61,866 nt of DNA from an uncultured Pelagibacteraceae bacterium (GTDB lineage Bacteria; Pseudomonadota; Alphaproteobacteria; Pelagibacterales; Pelagibacteraceae), in the NCBI GenBank assembly GCA_902597575.1, contig CACJYF010000003.1:1-61866 (forward strand). Reading direction: 5' to 3'. The notes below the pieces were generated by a model that searched no databases, had not been told where the DNA came from, and worked only from the letters and a program-made list of their open reading frames with translations. Positions within the stretch are counted from its first letter, which is position 1. Each line of letters begins with the position of its first letter. Position numbers and translations under genes: made by a program. Below, one piece after another: positions 1 through 8,635 of the stretch.

Positions 1-813
1 TGAACTACAATTTTTGTTGGTAAATGAGTAATCCTAACAGCACTATCAGTTGTGTTAACATGTTGCCCTCCTGCTCCACTAGAACGATAAGTATCAATTC
101 TCAAATCCTTTTCTAGTATTTCAATATTAATATTATCATCTATTACAGGATATACCCATATGCTTGCAAAACTTGTATGTCTTCTTGCACCAGAGTCAAA
201 TGGCGAAATTCTTACCAACCTATGAATACCTGACTCTTTTTTGAGCCAACCAAAAACATAATCTCCCTCTATAGTAATTGTGGATGATTTGATCCCTGCC
301 TCATCTCCTTTGTGTTCACTAATCAAATTTGATTTAAATTTCTTATGAGAAGACCATTTCAAATACATTCTTCTCAACATCTCTGCCCAATCTTGGCTTT
401 CAGTGCCCCCAGCACCTGCGTGAATTTCAATATAACAATTGAGTGAATCTGCTTCATTTGATAAAAAACACTTAACCTCATTTTTTTTAGCAAGATTTTT
501 AAGATCTTTAATGTTCTTTAATAATTCATTTTGGACACCAGTGTTTTTTTCTTCTAGAGCTAAGTTATTGAGTTCATCAAGATCTTTTAAACTTCTGATT
601 GATTTTTCGTAAGAAAACACTAAATCTTCATAAAATTTTTTTTCTTTAACAATTTTTTGAGAATTAGGTTTATCTTTCCAAAAATTTGCATCAAGCATTT
701 TTTTGTTATGATTTTCTAATTTTATGTAGATATCATTTTTTTCAAAGATACTCCTTTACTCTTTGATTTATCTTTTCAATATCTTTTTTAAAATCTAAAT
801 ATTTAGAATCCAT
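1..813 (-). CDS. prfB: Peptide chain release factor 2 (RF2), C-terminus cut by window edge, +1 frameshifted
   Basis: Releases finished proteins at UGA and UAA stop codons. The translated minus strand shows the RF2 anticodon-mimic tripeptide SPF (in ISPFDSG) and the catalytic GGQ loop ([17 protein letters not shown] at 63-71). The reading frame is split. Codons 1-23 from the ATG at 813-811 end at an in-frame TGA (744-742), and the rest of RF2 continues in the +1 frame. This is the classic RF2 autoregulatory frameshift, not a broken gene. The ATG overlaps the stop of the upstream PBP gene as TAATG, so translation is probably coupled. About 270 of the usual ~365 residues are visible; the remainder lies beyond base 1. 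Confidence 0.95.
742..756 (-). promoter_or_regulatory. prfB programmed +1 frameshift site
   Basis: Read on the minus strand this is AAG GAG TAT CTT TGA. An internal Shine-Dalgarno-like AAGGAG lies three bases before the slippery CTT, which is followed by the zero-frame UGA. Slipping one base at CTT-T moves the ribosome into the frame encoding EKNDIY and the rest of RF2. The arrangement matches the known bacterial RF2 site (SD-like run, spacer, CUU UGA). It implies autoregulation: low RF2 slows termination at the UGA and raises frameshifting. Confidence 0.93.
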
Positions 814-3149
814 TAATAAAATCTTAATATATTATTAGTTTCTATTCTATTATTATTTGAATACAATATTTTACCGTTAATTACATTTTTACTTTTGTAA
901 GCCTCTAATATTGTATTTTCAGATGTAAATTTAGCCTTCTGACCGGTAGATGCATCAACAACCATCATTGTTATACCTCTTGATACTTTAAAAGGTCTAG
1001 CATCTGATTTTTTCACAGCTGATTGAACAAATTTTTTGAATATAGGTAAAGCTGTTTTTGAACCAGTCTCAAACTTTCCCAAAGGTTCAGGATTATCCAT
1101 ACCAACATAAACGCCTATAACCAGGTTTGAAGTAAAACCTATAAACCAAGTATCTGTATTTTCATTAGTTGTACCAGTTTTACCTGCTAAATTTAAATTA
1201 AGATCTTTCAATTTTTTTCCAGTCCCTCTTTTAATTACTCCTTCTAATATTGAAGTAACTTGATAAGCAGTTTGTGGAGTGAAAACTTGCTTATAAGTAT
1301 CTTTAATTTCAGGATAATCCTTTCCTGTGAAAGAAATTGTATCACAATTACTACAAGTTCGTTTTTCGTTATTTAAAATTGTGTTGCCCTCGCTATCTTG
1401 AATACGATCAATTAAAATTGGAGGTACTAACTTACCCCCATTAACAAAAGCTGAGTAGGCAGACGTTAGCCTCAGTAAAGTAGTTTCCGCAGATCCCAAA
1501 GATATAGATATCAATTCATCTGGATTATCATATATTTTAAGATTTTTTGAAAATTTAGCCAAATTTTTTACCCCTAATTTTTGTGCTATTCTTATTGTCA
1601 TTAAATTTCTGGATTTCTCTAAACCAACTCTTAATGTAGACGGTCCATAAAATTTTTTTCCGTAATTTTCTGGCTTCCAAACTTTCAAATCTGATCCTTG
1701 ATCTAAAACAAGTGGAGCGTCTAAAACTAAAGATGAAGGTGTGAAATTATTTTCTAAAGCTAAAGCATAAACAAAAGGTTTGAAAGCTGATCCTGGTTGT
1801 CTTAAAGCTTGCGAAGCTCTATTAAACTCACTATTCTTAAAACTAAAGCCACCTGAAATAGCCATTACTCTTCCAGTATATGGATCCATGATAACGATAC
1901 CTCCATTAATTTTGGGAATTTGTTTTAGACTATAATTATTTTCTGAAATTTTTTTAACATAAACAATATCTCCAACTTTTAATAAATTGTTAAATTCTTT
2001 CTTGGTCCAAGATATATCTTGATACTTTATAGTGCCTACTGATTTTTCTTTGGTTTCTATTTCAGCTGAAAATCTGTTAATTTTTTTTACTATTGCAATT
2101 TTCCAATTAATTGATTTTTCTACCTCGTACTTATCAAGATTTTCAAACCAATTGTAAGTAAATTTTTTATTTTTAATTGGGCCTCTCCAACCTTTTCTTT
2201 TATCATATTCAATTAACCCATCTCTTAAAGATTTTGTAGCAATTTTTTGTAATTTTAAGTTTATCGGAGTATTGATATTAAATCCTTGCTTGTAAACTTT
2301 TTCATACGAAAGTGTTTCAATTACATTTTTTCTGACATCTTCAATGTAATATTGTGCGTCTTCTAAAAAAACTTGTTTAGCTTTTTTGAGCTTGATTTTT
2401 TTTAGTTTAAAATTCTCATATTGTTTAGAATTAATAAAATTATTCTCAAATAAATTTTTTAAGACTAAGTCTCTTCTAAACTTTGCTAAATCTGGATTAC
2501 GGTATGGGTTATATTTACTTGGAGCTTTTGGTAATGCCGCTAACATTGCAGCTTCAATATAGCTTAAGTCTCTAATTGATTTATCAAAATATTCTAGACT
2601 AGCTGCTGCTACCCCATATGAACCACTTCCTAAATAAATCTGATTTAAATATAATTCAAGTATTCTCTCTTTAGAAAGTGCTCTTTCAATTCTAAAGGCA
2701 AGAATTGCTTCTTTAATTTTTCTGTTAATACTGACTTCATTTGTTAATAAAAAGTTTTTTGCCACCTGTTGTGTAATTGTAGATGCACCTTCTAATCTTT
2801 TTGATGTCAATATATTGGTAATATTATTAATAATTGCTCGTAGAACTCCCTTTGCATCTACGCCAGGATGTGAAAAAAAGTTTTTATCTTCAGCAGATAA
2901 GAATGCATTGATAACTTTTTGTGGAATTGAACTGTAAGGGATAAATATTCTTTTTTCTTTTGAGAATTCAGCTACAAGTTCACCATTTCCCGAATATACT
3001 TTACTTGACACTGGAGGCTTATAACTCTTTAAAAATTTATAGTCAGGGATATTATTTGAAAAATTCCACAAAATTACCATAATCAAAGTAAAGGAAATTA
3101 ATGAAATACCAATAATACCAATGAATATTTTTTTTAAAATTTTACTCAT
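813..3149 (-). CDS. mrcA: Class A penicillin-binding protein 1A (glycosyltransferase/transpeptidase)
   Basis: Polymerises lipid II and cross-links peptidoglycan in the periplasm. 778 residues, the usual PBP1A size. There is an N-terminal membrane anchor (residues ~7-30), then a GT51 domain with EDKNFFSHPGVD (catalytic Glu87) and GASTITQQVAKNFLL. An OB-like linker follows, then a transpeptidase domain with the SxxK nucleophile in GSAFKPF (Ser454) and the KTG motif in GKTGTTNENTDTW near residue 654. The start ATG is at 3149, divergent from the RNase gene 98 bases away, and the stop overlaps the prfB start. PBP1A versus another class A PBP rests on length and domain order; the class is certain. 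Confidence 0.95.
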   Translation of the reverse strand: MSKILKKIFIGIIGISLISFTLIMVILWNFSNNIPDYKFLKSYKPPVSSKVYSGNGELVAEFSKEKRIFIPYSSIPQKVINAFLSAEDKNFFSHPGVDAKGVLRAIINNITNILTSKRLEGASTITQQVAKNFLLTNEVSINRKIKEAILAFRIERALSKERILELYLNQIYLGSGSYGVAAASLEYFDKSIRDLSYIEAAMLAALPKAPSKYNPYRNPDLAKFRRDLVLKNLFENNFINSKQYENFKLKKIKLKKAKQVFLEDAQYYIEDVRKNVIETLSYEKVYKQGFNINTPINLKLQKIATKSLRDGLIEYDKRKGWRGPIKNKKFTYNWFENLDKYEVEKSINWKIAIVKKINRFSAEIETKEKSVGTIKYQDISWTKKEFNNLLKVGDIVYVKKISENNYSLKQIPKINGGIVIMDPYTGRVMAISGGFSFKNSEFNRASQALRQPGSAFKPFVYALALENNFTPSSLVLDAPLVLDQGSDLKVWKPENYGKKFYGPSTLRVGLEKSRNLMTIRIAQKLGVKNLAKFSKNLKIYDNPDELISISLGSAETTLLRLTSAYSAFVNGGKLVPPILIDRIQDSEGNTILNNEKRTCSNCDTISFTGKDYPEIKDTYKQVFTPQTAYQVTSILEGVIKRGTGKKLKDLNLNLAGKTGTTNENTDTWFIGFTSNLVIGVYVGMDNPEPLGKFETGSKTALPIFKKFVQSAVKKSDARPFKVSRGITMMVVDASTGQKAKFTSENTILEAYKSKNVINGKILYSNNNRIETNNILRFY

Positions 3150-3247
3150 TTTAATTCCATTATATATGGGAATTTGTTAAAGATATGGCATAAAGAATAC
3201 ACAAAATTTAAAATGAATTATTTAATTAAAAAATCAATACTAACGCT
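3150..3247. other. Divergent intergenic region between the PBP1A and RNase E/G genes
   Basis: 98 bases, almost pure A/T, that must hold the promoters for both divergent genes. I see TTGTTA at about 3174 followed by A/T-rich candidates, but no convincing -35/-10 pair and no stable hairpin. No tRNA or small ORF is visible. Confidence 0.4.
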
Positions 3248-5026
3248 ATGGACAAAAATTTATATATTGACGCTTCGCATCCAAATGAAACTAGAGTCGT
3301 ACTTAAATCTAATGACAACATTGAAGATTACGAATACGAAGGCCTAAAAAATAATTTAATTAAAAACAATATTTATCTAGGCAAGGTAAGCAGAATTGAA
3401 CCATCTTTACAAGCTGCTTTTGTTGATTTTGGGAGAGAAAGACATGGTTTTCTCTCTTTTAATGATATTCAGTCAGATTACTATCAAATTCCTAGAAGTG
3501 ACCTTGAAATAATTAAAATTGAAGAAGAAAAAGCTCGAGAAGAATTATCAAAAAAAGTTGAAGAAAAAGAAGAGGAAAGAATAGCTGAAGGTAACTTGGA
3601 ATTGGAGGACCCTATTGATATAAAAAATCAAGATGAAAAAGAAAACATTGAAGATACGAAAGAAAAAAAAAATGATAATAAACCAAAATTTAAAAGATAT
3701 AAAATACAAGAGGTTATTAAACCTAATCAAGTAATACTTGTTCAAGTTATAAAAGATGAAAGAGGTCAAAAAGGAGCTGCCTTGAGTACTTTTATATCTG
3801 TTGCTGGTAAATATATAGTTTTAATGCCGAATACTGCGAAAGGTGGAGGAATTTCAAGAAAAATATTCAATCCAGCTGACAGAAAAAAAATAAGATCAAT
3901 ACTTAATGAAATTGAAATACCCAAAGAAATGGGTTTAATCGTAAGAACTGCTGGCAGCAATAAAACAAAAAATGAAATAAATCATGATTTAACAACATTA
4001 ATAAATACTTGGAACCAAATAAAAGAAAATGCAATAAATTCTATTGCTCCATCTTTAATACATCAAGAAAGTGAAATTATAAAAAGAACTTTAAGAGATA
4101 TGTATGATGAAAATACTCAAAATGTATTTGTAGAGGGGAATGAGGGATACAAAAAAGCACAAAATTTCATGAAAATGATGATGCCCTCCCATGTAAAAAA
4201 AATAAAAAAATATAGAGGCAAAAATCCACTATTTATCGAGGAAGGTATCGAGCAAAAGCTAAATCAAATATTTGAAACAGAGATAAAATTAAAATCTGGA
4301 GGTTATTTGGTTATAAATCCTACAGAGGCTTTAGTTTCAATTGATATAAATTCAGGAAGTTCTATTAGACAAAAAAACGTTGAAAACACAGCATTAGATA
4401 CAAATCTCGAGGCAACTGACGAAATTGCTAGACAAATTAAAATAAGAGATTTGTCAGGATTAATAATAATTGATTTTATAGATATGCTTAGTTATGGAAA
4501 TAGAAAATTAGTAGAACGACGATTAAAAGAAAAATGTAGGGCTGACAGAGCAAGAATTCAAATTGGAAGAATAAGTAATTTCGGCTTATTGGAGATGTCA
4601 AGACAAAGGTTAAGGGAAAGTGCAGTTAAATGGAAAATAAATCTAACAGATGAATCTTTCGCTTTAAAGATTTTAAAATTAGTAGAACTAAAAACAGTCA
4701 TTAATAAAGCAAAATACGTAACTTTAAAAGTTTGTGAAAAAATTTCTAATTTTTTAAAAGAAAATTTTATAGAAGACTTAAAACATTTTGAAAAAAAAAA
4801 TAAGATGAAAATAGATATAATAACTGATAATAATTTAATAATACCTGAATATATAATTGATTTAAAAAATAAATCAAAAAAAACCCTTGAATTAATAGAA
4901 CATTACGAAAAATTAAAAAATCTAGGTACAGTAAAATTAGATGAAAATGTAATTCAATTAAAAAATAAAAGAATATACAAAAAAAAAGTATTTAAAAAAA
5001 AAAGATTTTATAAAAAAGCTAAATAA
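3248..5026 (+). CDS. rne: Ribonuclease E/G family endoribonuclease, lacking the CPxCxG zinc-link
   Basis: Single-strand-specific endoribonuclease for mRNA decay and rRNA processing. The S1 RNA-binding fold begins at residue ~38 (NIYLGKVSRIEPSLQAAFVD) and is split by a highly charged Glu/Lys insertion (residues ~88-148), then resumes. The catalytic DNase I-like region is intact: EALVSIDINSG with Asp366, and IIDFIDML with the second metal-binding Asp near 409. The LLEMSRQRLRES segment that normally leads into the CPRCSG zinc-link runs straight into AVKWKINL, so both link cysteines are missing. At 592 residues it also lacks the long degradosome scaffold of RNase E and ends in a Lys-rich tail. 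Tail-to-tail with thiG (8-base overlap). Rne versus Rng assignment is uncertain. Confidence 0.92.
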   Translation: MDKNLYIDASHPNETRVVLKSNDNIEDYEYEGLKNNLIKNNIYLGKVSRIEPSLQAAFVDFGRERHGFLSFNDIQSDYYQIPRSDLEIIKIEEEKAREELSKKVEEKEEERIAEGNLELEDPIDIKNQDEKENIEDTKEKKNDNKPKFKRYKIQEVIKPNQVILVQVIKDERGQKGAALSTFISVAGKYIVLMPNTAKGGGISRKIFNPADRKKIRSILNEIEIPKEMGLIVRTAGSNKTKNEINHDLTTLINTWNQIKENAINSIAPSLIHQESEIIKRTLRDMYDENTQNVFVEGNEGYKKAQNFMKMMMPSHVKKIKKYRGKNPLFIEEGIEQKLNQIFETEIKLKSGGYLVINPTEALVSIDINSGSSIRQKNVENTALDTNLEATDEIARQIKIRDLSGLIIIDFIDMLSYGNRKLVERRLKEKCRADRARIQIGRISNFGLLEMSRQRLRESAVKWKINLTDESFALKILKLVELKTVINKAKYVTLKVCEKISNFLKENFIEDLKHFEKKNKMKIDIITDNNLIIPEYIIDLKNKSKKTLELIEHYEKLKNLGTVKLDENVIQLKNKRIYKKKVFKKKRFYKKAK

Positions 5027-5807
5027 TACCTTTTAGAGGTGAGGATGCACTACCCATTAGATTTTTTTGAATTCTACCAGATAAATAGGATTGTCTTCCT
5101 GCTATTACCGCATTTCTAAATGCAAGAGCCATGTCAAAAGGTTTTTTGGCTTTTGCAATTGCTGTGTTTACTAAAATACCATCACATCCAAGCTCCATTG
5201 CTATGGTAGCATCAGAGGCTTGCCCTAGGCCTGCATCGATAATTAAAGGTAGTTTCGTTTGTCTTCTAATTATCTTAATATTAGTATGATTTTGTATACC
5301 AAGTCCAGAGCCGATTGGAGCGGCTAATGGCATGATTGCACAAGCTCCTGCGTTTTCTAATCTTTTAGCCATTAAAGGATCATCGTTGCAATAAACCATA
5401 ACTTTGAATCCCTCTCTAGACAAAACCTCAGTTGACTTGAGTGTTTCAATCATTTCTGGAAATAAATTTTTCTTATCACCCAAAACTTCTAGTTTTACTA
5501 ATTTCCATCCTCCTATCTCTCTTGCCAATCTTAGTGTTCTTAAGGCGTCTTTTGAGTTGAAACATCCTGCAGTGTTTGGCAAATAAGTGATTTTCTTTGG
5601 ATCAATATAATCCATTAAAAGAGCTTTTTTTTTGTCAGTTATATTAACTCTCCTTACGGCTACAGTGACTATACTTGCACCTGATAACTTCACTGCCTTA
5701 GCACATTGTGACATACTTTTATATTTTCCTGTCCCAATAATCAAACGTGATTTGAAATTTCTTCCAGCAATTATAAATTTATCTTTTTTCAAACTAACCA
5801 CCTCCAA
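5019..5807 (-). CDS. thiG: Thiazole synthase ThiG
   Basis: Builds the thiazole phosphate half of thiamine from deoxyxylulose 5-phosphate, ThiS thiocarboxylate and dehydroglycine. The TIM-barrel protein is 262 residues, typical for the family. KLVKLEVLGD carries the Schiff-base lysine (Lys105), and GLGIQNHTNIK, PLIIDAGLGQASDA and DGILVNTAIAKA form the phosphate-binding end of the barrel. Its ATG at 5807 lies inside the last codons of thiS, so the two are translationally coupled. SAR11 strains are described as lacking pyrimidine (ThiC) synthesis while keeping thiazole synthesis. This gene fits that pattern, but thiC cannot be judged from this window. Confidence 0.96.
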   Translation of the reverse strand: MEVVSLKKDKFIIAGRNFKSRLIIGTGKYKSMSQCAKAVKLSGASIVTVAVRRVNITDKKKALLMDYIDPKKITYLPNTAGCFNSKDALRTLRLAREIGGWKLVKLEVLGDKKNLFPEMIETLKSTEVLSREGFKVMVYCNDDPLMAKRLENAGACAIMPLAAPIGSGLGIQNHTNIKIIRRQTKLPLIIDAGLGQASDATIAMELGCDGILVNTAIAKAKKPFDMALAFRNAVIAGRQSYLSGRIQKNLMGSASSPLKGII

Positions 5808-6012
5808 TAAAATGAACTATTTCTATTTTATCATTTTTTCTTAAAATTTTTTTATTTAGTTTTTTTTTATCTAATATTTCTTCATTTAACTCTATCGCCA
5901 CTTTTTTTAATGGTATTTTTAAAGTTTTTATAAGGTCAGATAAATTTGTATTGTCTTTTATAAATTTAAAACCCCCATTTATTTTAATTTTTATTTTTTT
6001 TATTTTTTTCAT
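5794..6012 (-). CDS. thiS: Sulfur carrier protein ThiS
   Basis: Small ubiquitin-like sulfur carrier that delivers sulfide as a C-terminal thiocarboxylate to ThiG. 72 residues ending in HFIGGG, which supplies the C-terminal Gly-Gly needed for adenylation and thiocarboxylate formation. The N-terminus is Lys/Ile-rich (MKKIKKIKIKINGG). It overlaps thiG by 14 bases. Only 16 bases separate its ATG from the divergent aroQ start, so there is no room for a TPP riboswitch in front of it. Confidence 0.93.
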   Translation of the reverse strand: MKKIKKIKIKINGGFKFIKDNTNLSDLIKTLKIPLKKVAIELNEEILDKKKLNKKILRKNDKIEIVHFIGGG

Positions 6013-6028
6013 CGTATATAAAAGCTGA

Positions 6029-6469
6029 ATGAATAATAAAATAATTATTATTAACGGTCCAAATCTTAATCTATTAGGTGAAAGAGAACAATCACAATAT
6101 GGCTCAGTTACTTTTGAAGAACTAAAAGAAATTTGCGCTAAAAAATCAAACGAATTGGGTCTAAAAGTAGATTTTGCTCAATCTAATGTTGAAGGAGAAT
6201 TGGTGAATATAATTCAAGAATCCAGAAAAAAATTTGATGGAATTATAATTAATGCTGCCGCTTTCACACATACATCAGTTGCAATAAGAGATGCTTTGGA
6301 TGTATTTAAAAAACCTATTATAGAATTGCATATATCAAATATATATAAGAGAGAAGAATTTAGACAAAAATCTCTTATAAGTGATATAGTTACTGGTGGA
6401 ATTTTTGGATTAGGTATAGACGGTTATATTTTAGCCATAATTTCTATGCAAAAGCTCTTAAAAAAATGA
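6029..6469 (+). CDS. aroQ: Type II 3-dehydroquinate dehydratase
   Basis: Converts 3-dehydroquinate to 3-dehydroshikimate in the shikimate pathway. 146 residues, typical of the dodecameric type II enzyme. NGPNLNLLGERE at the start, SQYG with the catalytic Tyr, NAAAFTHTSVAIRDAL and ELHISNIYKREEFR are all family motifs. It overlaps the next gene by ATGA. The order aroQ-accB-accC is common in Alphaproteobacteria. Confidence 0.97.
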   Translation: MNNKIIIINGPNLNLLGEREQSQYGSVTFEELKEICAKKSNELGLKVDFAQSNVEGELVNIIQESRKKFDGIIINAAAFTHTSVAIRDALDVFKKPIIELHISNIYKREEFRQKSLISDIVTGGIFGLGIDGYILAIISMQKLLKK

Positions 6470-6900
6470 AAATTGATAAAAAAATAATTAAAGAATTAAC
6501 TGAGTATTTAGATGAATTTAAACTCACTGAATTAGAATATACAGTTAAGGATACAAAAATTAAAGTTTCAAAAAATAGTATATCGGTAAACAGTCAATCT
6601 TTTCCAAATCCAAAACTTGTTTCTTCATCAAGTTCAGATGCAAATATTTCAGATGAAATTATTTCAGGTATAGAAATTAAATCTCCAATAATTGGAACTG
6701 CATATCATGCACCAGAACCAGGGGCAAAAAAGTTTGTTGAAGTTGGAAAAAAAATTAAAAAAGGTGATACAGTTATGATTGTTGAGGCCATGAAAACAAT
6801 GAATCATATTTCATCAACTTCAGCTGGCGTTGTAAAAAAAATTTTGGTGAACGATGGACAGCCTGTTGAATTTGGCCAAGTCTTGATCATACTAGAATAA
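6466..6900 (+). CDS. accB: Biotin carboxyl carrier protein of acetyl-CoA carboxylase
   Basis: Carries carboxybiotin between biotin carboxylase and carboxyltransferase in the first step of fatty acid synthesis. 144 residues, with an N-terminal helical segment, a Ser-rich linker (~45-65) and a C-terminal biotinyl domain with EAMKTMN, biotinylated at Lys110. The start overlaps aroQ by four bases and the stop overlaps the accC start as TAATG, so the three genes form one translationally coupled unit. Confidence 0.97.
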   Translation: MKIDKKIIKELTEYLDEFKLTELEYTVKDTKIKVSKNSISVNSQSFPNPKLVSSSSSDANISDEIISGIEIKSPIIGTAYHAPEPGAKKFVEVGKKIKKGDTVMIVEAMKTMNHISSTSAGVVKKILVNDGQPVEFGQVLIILE

Positions 6901-8237
6901 TGTTTAAAAAGATCTTAATCGCAAATCGTGGAGAAATTGCAGTCAGGGTAATAAGGGCATGTAAAGAATGGGGAATTTCTACTGTTGCTGTTCACTCAGA
7001 TGTTGACAGAAATAGCATGCATGTAAAATTAGCTGATGAAAGTGTTTGCATCGGCTCACATCAACCCTCCAGTAGTTATTTGAATATACCTGCTTTGTTA
7101 TCTGCTATAGATCTTACAGGAGCTGAAGCTGTTCATCCAGGTTATGGTTTTTTATCAGAAAATGCAAAATTTGCGAAAATGTTAGAAGAAAATAAAATAA
7201 AATTTATTGGTGCATCATCTAAACATATAGAGATGATGGGTGACAAAATTCAAGCTAAAAAAATTGCAAAAGAAAATGGTCTACCAGTTATTGAAGGATC
7301 AGAGGGTGGAGTTAATAACGTAGTTGAAGCAAAAAATCTTTCTAAAAAAATTGGGTTTCCAGTTTTAATCAAAGCTTCTGGTGGAGGGGGTGGAAAAGGG
7401 ATGAAAATTGTCCACAATGAGGAAGATTTTGATTTATTATTTGCAACTGCTAGATCAGAAGCAAAAAAATATTTTGGTAACGAAGAAGTTTACATAGAAA
7501 AGTTTTTTCAAAATCCTAGGCATATTGAGGTACAGATATTAGCTGGAAAAAATAGAACAATTCATTTACATGAGAGAGATTGTTCTGTTCAAAGAAGACA
7601 TCAAAAATTAATTGAGGAAACTCCAAGTCCAGTTTTAAATGACAAAATTAGAAATGATCTTTTTGAAAAGACTGTCAGCATGGTGAGTAAAATTGGATAT
7701 GAAGGTGCTGGAACTGTTGAATATATATATGAAGACGGGGAATTTTACTTTTTAGAAATGAACACGAGAGTGCAAGTAGAGCATCCAGTTTCTGAAATGG
7801 TCACTGGTATAGATATTATCAAAGAACAAATATGGATAGCTTATACTGGAGAGACTGCACTAGAACAATCAGACGTTAATCCAAGAGGTCATGCTATAGA
7901 ATGTAGAATTAATGCGGAAGATCCAAGTAATAATTTTCAACCCTCTCCAGGAACTATAGCAATGTGCAATCAACCATCAGGATTTAGAACTAGAGTGGAT
8001 GGTGCGATTTTTCAAGGTTACAAGGTTACTCCATATTATGATAGCTTAATTTGTAAACTGATTTGCCATGGAAGAAATAGAACTGAAGCAATTCAAAGAA
8101 TGAATAGATCTCTTGATGAATTTGTTATCGACGGAATTACTACAACTATACCCTTACACAAAAAATTACTCAATCATGAAAAGTTTATTAAGTCAGATTT
8201 TAATGTGAGTTGGCTTGATAATGAAAAAATTGTTTAA
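6900..8237 (+). CDS. accC: Biotin carboxylase subunit of acetyl-CoA carboxylase
   Basis: ATP-dependent carboxylation of biotin on AccB. 445 residues, the standard length of the stand-alone subunit. MFKKILIANRGEIAVRVIRA opens the N-terminal biotin-carboxylase domain. An ATP-grasp glycine loop KASGGGGGKGMK, ERDCSVQRRHQKL and EMNTRVQVEHPVSE with catalytic and metal-binding residues follow, and the C-terminal domain is complete. It ends with a 4-base convergent overlap with the DUF2155 gene. Confidence 0.98.
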   Translation: MFKKILIANRGEIAVRVIRACKEWGISTVAVHSDVDRNSMHVKLADESVCIGSHQPSSSYLNIPALLSAIDLTGAEAVHPGYGFLSENAKFAKMLEENKIKFIGASSKHIEMMGDKIQAKKIAKENGLPVIEGSEGGVNNVVEAKNLSKKIGFPVLIKASGGGGGKGMKIVHNEEDFDLLFATARSEAKKYFGNEEVYIEKFFQNPRHIEVQILAGKNRTIHLHERDCSVQRRHQKLIEETPSPVLNDKIRNDLFEKTVSMVSKIGYEGAGTVEYIYEDGEFYFLEMNTRVQVEHPVSEMVTGIDIIKEQIWIAYTGETALEQSDVNPRGHAIECRINAEDPSNNFQPSPGTIAMCNQPSGFRTRVDGAIFQGYKVTPYYDSLICKLICHGRNRTEAIQRMNRSLDEFVIDGITTTIPLHKKLLNHEKFIKSDFNVSWLDNEKIV

Positions 8238-8635
8238 TAACATTTAACAAGCCATATATCATAAACTGGGTGATCAAACGGTGCTATAGATGGACTAGAG
8301 GAAAACATCCAACCGTTGAACACAAATACATCATCTTTATTTTTATTATTTAGGTCTCTCACTTGAATATAGGCAGTGATTTCAGGATTGTCATCAAATT
8401 CTGAATTTTTACATTTCATACTTTTTATGGCAAGATCTTTGTGTCGAGCTTCATCTCCATTCTTTAATTTCACTAAAACATTTTTTGAACTTATTTTATC
8501 CAATACTTTAATTTCAGTTACAGAGCCCTCCAAGTCAGAGCTGGAACTCAAATTAGTATAAAAACTTAAAAGTGAAAATAAAATTATAAATGAAAATTTA
8601 AATTTAATTTTTCCAACTTTTATATTTTTTCTCAT
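8234..8635 (-). CDS. DUF2155 domain-containing secreted protein
   Basis: Function unknown. 133 residues with a basic N-terminus and hydrophobic stretch at ~10-28 that looks like a signal peptide or anchor. The conserved domain has two cysteines (KSMKCKNS and the C-terminal VKCY) and the family signature VFNGWMFSSSPSIAPFDHPVYDIW. In Alphaproteobacteria DUF2155 genes commonly sit beside accC and an NDUFA12-like gene, as here. It overlaps the upstream NDUFA12-like gene by 32 bases. The cysteine pair could form a periplasmic disulfide; that is inference. Confidence 0.85.
   Translation of the reverse strand: MRKNIKVGKIKFKFSFIILFSLLSFYTNLSSSSDLEGSVTEIKVLDKISSKNVLVKLKNGDEARHKDLAIKSMKCKNSEFDDNPEITAYIQVRDLNNKNKDDVFVFNGWMFSSSPSIAPFDHPVYDIWLVKCY

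Noticed and set aside
742..744. In-frame stop in prfB as a pseudogene sign
   Set aside because: The stop lies in the exact RF2 frameshift context and the rest of the protein is intact in the +1 frame.
3548..3960. Minus-strand open frames opposite the RNase gene, rich in Phe/Ile
   Set aside because: They mirror the Glu/Lys-rich S1 insertion and catalytic region of a clear RNase E/G and have no ribosome binding site or motif.
5404..5844. Plus-strand open frames across thiG and thiS
   Set aside because: They are antisense to two well-recognised thiamine genes and show no family resemblance.
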